Below are positions 62,001-64,000 of a stretch of 64,000 nt of DNA, in pieces; the first letter of the stretch is position 1, and each line of letters begins with the position of its first letter. The DNA is from CAZAFL01 sp964484465 (GTDB taxonomy: Bacteria > Bacteroidota > Ignavibacteria > UBA10030 > SZUA-254): NCBI GenBank assembly GCA_964484465.1, contig CAZAFL010000015.1:1-64000 (forward strand), read 5' to 3'. Both the position numbers and the translations under genes were made by a program. The notes under the pieces were generated by a model. The model was not told the origin of the DNA. It was given only the letters and a program-made list of their open reading frames with translations, and did no database searches.

Positions 62001-62621
62001 GAGGGTTCGCTTACGCACACCGCATTACAGATGATTGAGACTAATGAATTCGACGAACAGAATTTTCGGGAACGGATACAAGCACTAATCAACGTTCATG
62101 TATTAGGTACGGAAGATGAACGGAACAAGATGGTCGAAACTGTTTTCAGTAATACAATGCGATTTGTGGAATCTGCATTTGGCAAAAAAGTACTGGCGGC
62201 TGAGGAAGCAAAGAGCGAATATTCCATCAATACTTTGTTCGATGATGATTTTCTGACCGGCACTATTGACAGGCTTTACAAAAATGAAACGGGAATCTGG
62301 TCAATCGTGGATTATAAAACCGACCACATCGGCACAAACGAGATTGAGTCAAAGTCAATCACGTATAAACCGCAATTGATGTTTTATGCATTTCTCGTGA
62401 GAAAACATTTCCAGCAATCCCATATCCCGGCATCACTCGTTTTTTTACGTCATGCTGACCACCCTGTGCAGTATGATGTTCGGGAGCATGATATTGATAA
62501 GTTCGAAAAAGAATTGCGGGAGACCATAAAGAGAATAAAATCCGGCGATTTCTCCCGTAGAGAGGCACTTTGTAAAAATTGCACTTATAAAAGAAATGAG
62601 GGGTGTGTGATTGCTCCCTAA
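59007..62621 (+). CDS. UvrD/AddA-like helicase with Fe-S PD-(D/E)XK nuclease domain
   Basis: A 1204-residue double-strand break processing enzyme. SF1A helicase motifs in order: Walker A SVTANAGAGKT, AITFTDKAAGELK, ICTIHAFCAILLRQYP, DEYQDTN, VGDPKQSIYGFR, VMTIHAAKGLEFPVVFLP and YVGCTRARDALI. The C-terminal 230 residues are a RecB-type nuclease with ECPSKYFLKYRLGLP, GSLTHTALQMIE, GTIDRLY and IVDYKTDH. Cysteines of YLECPS and of CKNCTYKRNEGC form the set that binds a 4Fe-4S cluster in AddB-like nucleases. AddA itself normally lacks that cluster, so this may be a distinct class. It lies 10 bases after rtcB; no addB-like gene follows. Confidence 0.92.
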   Translation: MLLTENQQRALDFRHHLSVTANAGAGKTMVLVQRFLEILLRTDTRVDEVVAITFTDKAAGELKKKIAELIDKRMLSPESSATLHRLEYIRDQLTSANICTIHAFCAILLRQYPVEANIDAAFTVLEGVDQQILEQEAIRETFESLLRDNNDSREREEVLDVVRIVGQWNLLRTFEFLLRKREQLDRLTRKGGLLSEEYTSSEILERWNSMMISSVVHQIDGKNWKEQLEGILPRAKGKNAQEVAGVLRQWGETFSPEQKIEVYARIAQLIFTKDGTLRKDFTGPKALPESSNVEANLIQLHHSVREVIDNLLTPDGHRSNEILLRTTQIIFRIFKKILDTYEAKKQENGQLDFEDLQLRVRSLLQQEDIRRSLAEKYKFIMVDEYQDTNRLQYEIVRDLVMDFRAGNLFIVGDPKQSIYGFRNAEVEVFEATKKDIERSVTAPERNGSVTLPESFRPLINIVAFVNRVFSSLMNEGSPKNGFQYEALVRGRGDAAPGKVELMLIRDEVHEKTDETDTVQPDETVVHECEMIAQRIVDFKLSSYEIFDPQDGKRVPFQFNHAAILLRNRKHLTAIEKALVKFHIPYVLSGGIGFYQTQEILDFLNYFKFLSNPDDDVALVGVLRSPFFAISDAELFQISLSGIEESFWAKAQRRAQGTDATEFLQRAVKILYGDVDVARRLPVPFLVQRLFRNTGWHGTVLGATSGEQHVANIDKLLRLSREFASRSYTTLFDFVERLKTLVEEEQREGQASLETATQRVQVMTIHAAKGLEFPVVFLPFSHRKFRYDSSPYLDSELGIGYKVRDSLDLNKELDPPFYLYLRRASRQRIEEEEKRIFYVGCTRARDALIISGKMKSGAEYPSHLKWVLDSFKAKIPRDSGEVVFPESPVRILVPPDGTQLVREISHKLNISVSFWDNKKMMEHRSWISPEDPPLTREIHISPLQSQTKGDFFSATQIRTYLECPSKYFLKYRLGLPEDNRRVFDVDEEEDADDRLIGELEGSLTHTALQMIETNEFDEQNFRERIQALINVHVLGTEDERNKMVETVFSNTMRFVESAFGKKVLAAEEAKSEYSINTLFDDDFLTGTIDRLYKNETGIWSIVDYKTDHIGTNEIESKSITYKPQLMFYAFLVRKHFQQSHIPASLVFLRHADHPVQYDVREHDIDKFEKELRETIKRIKSGDFSRREALCKNCTYKRNEGCVIAP

Positions 62622-62642
62622 GGATCATAACTCCTTTTTTTT
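62620..62642 (+). terminator. Possible intrinsic terminator after the helicase gene
   Basis: Short stem AAGGA/TCCTT with a 7-base loop directly at the stop codon, followed by a run of T residues. Only five base pairs, so weak. Confidence 0.4.
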
Positions 62643-62925
62643 ATTATTTTTTGGCATGTGCCTTAATTCAACAGTTTTAGGGTGTTGATAACCCACATTA
62701 ATTCCTCGAATTTTATCAGATTTTAGCACTTTTCTTATTTGATAACTTGTTGACAACTACTCAACGTAATATCAGCGATTAATTGCTTTACCTAAAGCAT
62801 TTCTTAAAAAATATCTTGCATCTTATTTAAAAATTGTTTAACCTTCAAACGTTTGCTGAATTTGGCATATCCTCGAAGGTCAAACAGCAAAGGTCGCTTT
62901 CCAACTAATAGCTTAAGGATTGACA
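62643..62925 (+). other. AT-rich intergenic region before the sensor kinase
   Basis: No coding or RNA gene seen. It holds a palindrome GGCATGTGCC (62653-62662) and several imperfect -35/-10 combinations, the best being TTGCAT then TAACCT near 62820 with 17 bases between. AAGGAT at 62915-62920 is the ribosome-binding site of the kinase gene. Confidence 0.4.
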
Positions 62926-64000
62926 ATGAATTCTTCGCAGAAATACGAAGAAATACTCGAAGGTATTTCCGGTGGTTTTTTCGCGTTGGATACATCATAT
63001 CGGTTTACGTACTGGAATCGGGCAGCTGAGGAAGGGACTGGTTTAAAGAGGGACGAGGTTCTTGGAAAAAATGTATTCGATATTTTCCCCAATGCGCGTG
63101 ATGCTGAGCTCGGTGAAAAATATCGCATCGCTATGGAGAAGAAGGCGTTTCAGAGTTTTGAAACACGTTATAGAGACGAGCGATTTGAGGCATGGTACGA
63201 TATCCGTATTTATCCGACAGATAGCGGACTTTCAGTTTTTTTCCAGGATATCACCGAACAAAAGCGACAGCATCGTCAAAAAGAGATGTTGATGGAAGTG
63301 TCTCATGTCATTAATATCGCTCAGCACCTTGACGAGTTGTGTTTGAATGCCGGCGAACGTATCGCCGAGTTCATGGAAATTCCTGCTAGATTTGTTTGCA
63401 TTTATAGATATGACCAGCGTTCTTCATTACTTCACCTGATGGCGCCATCCCTAGTCGATGTTCGTGTAAATCCTGAAGTCGAACATCAAATTGTTCATGA
63501 GAACGGAACCACCATTGCAGTCCAGACCGCGATCGGGAAGAAAGTTGTTGTTTCCGATGAGCTTGCCCGGAGTTCCATCGCGGCATATTTCCTGAATGAA
63601 ACGGAAAATCAAAAATTGAGAACACTAATTTCACTTCCGTTGATTGTACAGAACGAGCTTCAGGGAGTTCTGGAAGTTCTTTCACCGAAAGTCGACCAGT
63701 ATGTTGAAGAAGACCTCAAAATGCTCTCGATTATTTCCAATGAACTTGCCATCGGCATGAGCCGAAAGCGGTTAATGGATGAAATTACCGTCAAAAATAT
63801 TGAGCTGGAGAACGAAAAGAAGAAAACAGACGATGCAAACGATACACTGAAGCGTTTCCTTGCCACCTTCAGCCATGAGCTCCGTGCTCCGCTTAATGCC
63901 ATAGTCGGATTTTCGGAGATCTTATCCTCAGAACTTAAGTCGCTTCCTCCCGACAAAGTGCGGGACTTCATGAAGAATATCAATGTCAGCGGCAGACATT
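62926..64000 (+). CDS. PAS-GAF sensor histidine kinase, truncated by the window end
   Basis: 358 codons are visible from the ATG at 62926, which has AAGGA six bases upstream. The PAS domain comes first (about 5-110, GISGGFFALDTSYRFTYWNR and FFQDITEQKRQHR), then a GAF domain (about 120-280, with LISLPLIVQNELQGVLEVLS), a coiled coil, and the start of a HisKA domain with the phospho-acceptor in FLATFSHELRAPLNAIVGFS. No membrane helix, so a soluble sensor. The ATPase domain and any receiver lie beyond the window. Confidence 0.95.
   Translation, partial: MNSSQKYEEILEGISGGFFALDTSYRFTYWNRAAEEGTGLKRDEVLGKNVFDIFPNARDAELGEKYRIAMEKKAFQSFETRYRDERFEAWYDIRIYPTDSGLSVFFQDITEQKRQHRQKEMLMEVSHVINIAQHLDELCLNAGERIAEFMEIPARFVCIYRYDQRSSLLHLMAPSLVDVRVNPEVEHQIVHENGTTIAVQTAIGKKVVVSDELARSSIAAYFLNETENQKLRTLISLPLIVQNELQGVLEVLSPKVDQYVEEDLKMLSIISNELAIGMSRKRLMDEITVKNIELENEKKKTDDANDTLKRFLATFSHELRAPLNAIVGFSEILSSELKSLPPDKVRDFMKNINVSGRH

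Noticed and set aside
16434..62700. Sigma-54 promoters (TGGCACG-N4-TTGC) as targets of the activator
   Set aside because: Several TGGCA occurrences were checked, for example near 15431, 61090, 61697 and 62653, but none has the matching -12 element in an intergenic place.
1..64000. CRISPR array, prophage or insertion sequence
   Set aside because: No regularly spaced direct repeats, no transposase, and no phage structural genes; the single recombinase lacks visible attachment sites in the window.

Overview
The window reads as chromosomal DNA of a Gram-negative bacterium of the Bacteroidota/Chlorobiota/Ignavibacteriota (FCB) group, most likely on the Ignavibacteria/Chlorobi side. Outer-membrane families typical of that group are present (DUF3078 barrel, TonB receptor, patatin-POTRA-barrel, LptE, SPOR protein), together with the FCB-style block miaB / sigma-54 activator / lptE. 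Promoters look like ordinary sigma-70 sites (TTGnnn, 17 bp, TATATT or TATCTT) and many genes have Shine-Dalgarno sequences, unlike Bacteroidia proper. The species assignment is an inference. I saw no tRNA, rRNA, CRISPR array, prophage or insertion sequence.

Layout. 0-2 kb: a tyrosine recombinase (incomplete context at the edge), DUF423 and queF on the minus strand. 2-6 kb: two neighbouring genes for very long Arg/Glu/Lys coiled-coil proteins with TPR-like modules, one membrane-anchored with a TolB-like domain. 6-9.4 kb (minus): tandem DUF309 protein, AmrS radical SAM enzyme, a 67-residue membrane protein and endonuclease IV. 9.4-14.8 kb: anmK (plus), then a minus-strand run of PLP decarboxylase, membrane coiled-coil protein, phosphotransacetylase and HGSNAT-like membrane acyltransferase. 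15-21.3 kb (plus): miaB, SPOR protein, sigma-54 activator, lptE, processive GT2, TPR protein. rpsT and a DUF3078 protein follow on the minus strand.

22.7-27.3 kb: a TPP riboswitch with a readable terminator/antiterminator switch governs a TonB receptor, thiamine pyrophosphokinase and sodium:solute symporter, a predicted thiamine-salvage operon. 27.3-31.9 kb (minus): SRPBCC protein; cytochrome c, cupredoxin-like protein and acetyl-CoA synthetase as one operon; a frameshifted groES-like gene. 32-34.8 kb: an OmpR/HisKA two-component pair and a Lys-rich secreted protein; the promoters of the regulator and the secreted protein share a 54-bp gapless similar block of NTTAA repeats. 34.8-40.5 kb (minus): a 1052-residue metalloprotease/beta-propeller/barrel fusion, larE and a TPR protein.

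40.6-49.1 kb (plus): a long housekeeping run (yggS, divIVA-like, purine nucleoside phosphorylase, DUF2905, SIMPL, ileS, DksA/TraR-like, lspA, rluD-like). Its isoleucyl-tRNA synthetase carries a swapped class I signature, GIHH instead of HxGH. 49-53 kb: a lone receiver protein, then an M28 peptidase/membrane protein coupled to an alpha/beta hydrolase (minus). 53-62.6 kb (plus): GT4 glycosyltransferase, patatin-POTRA-barrel protein, then archease, rtcB and a large helicase-nuclease under one promoter. The window ends inside a PAS-GAF-HisKA sensor kinase gene.
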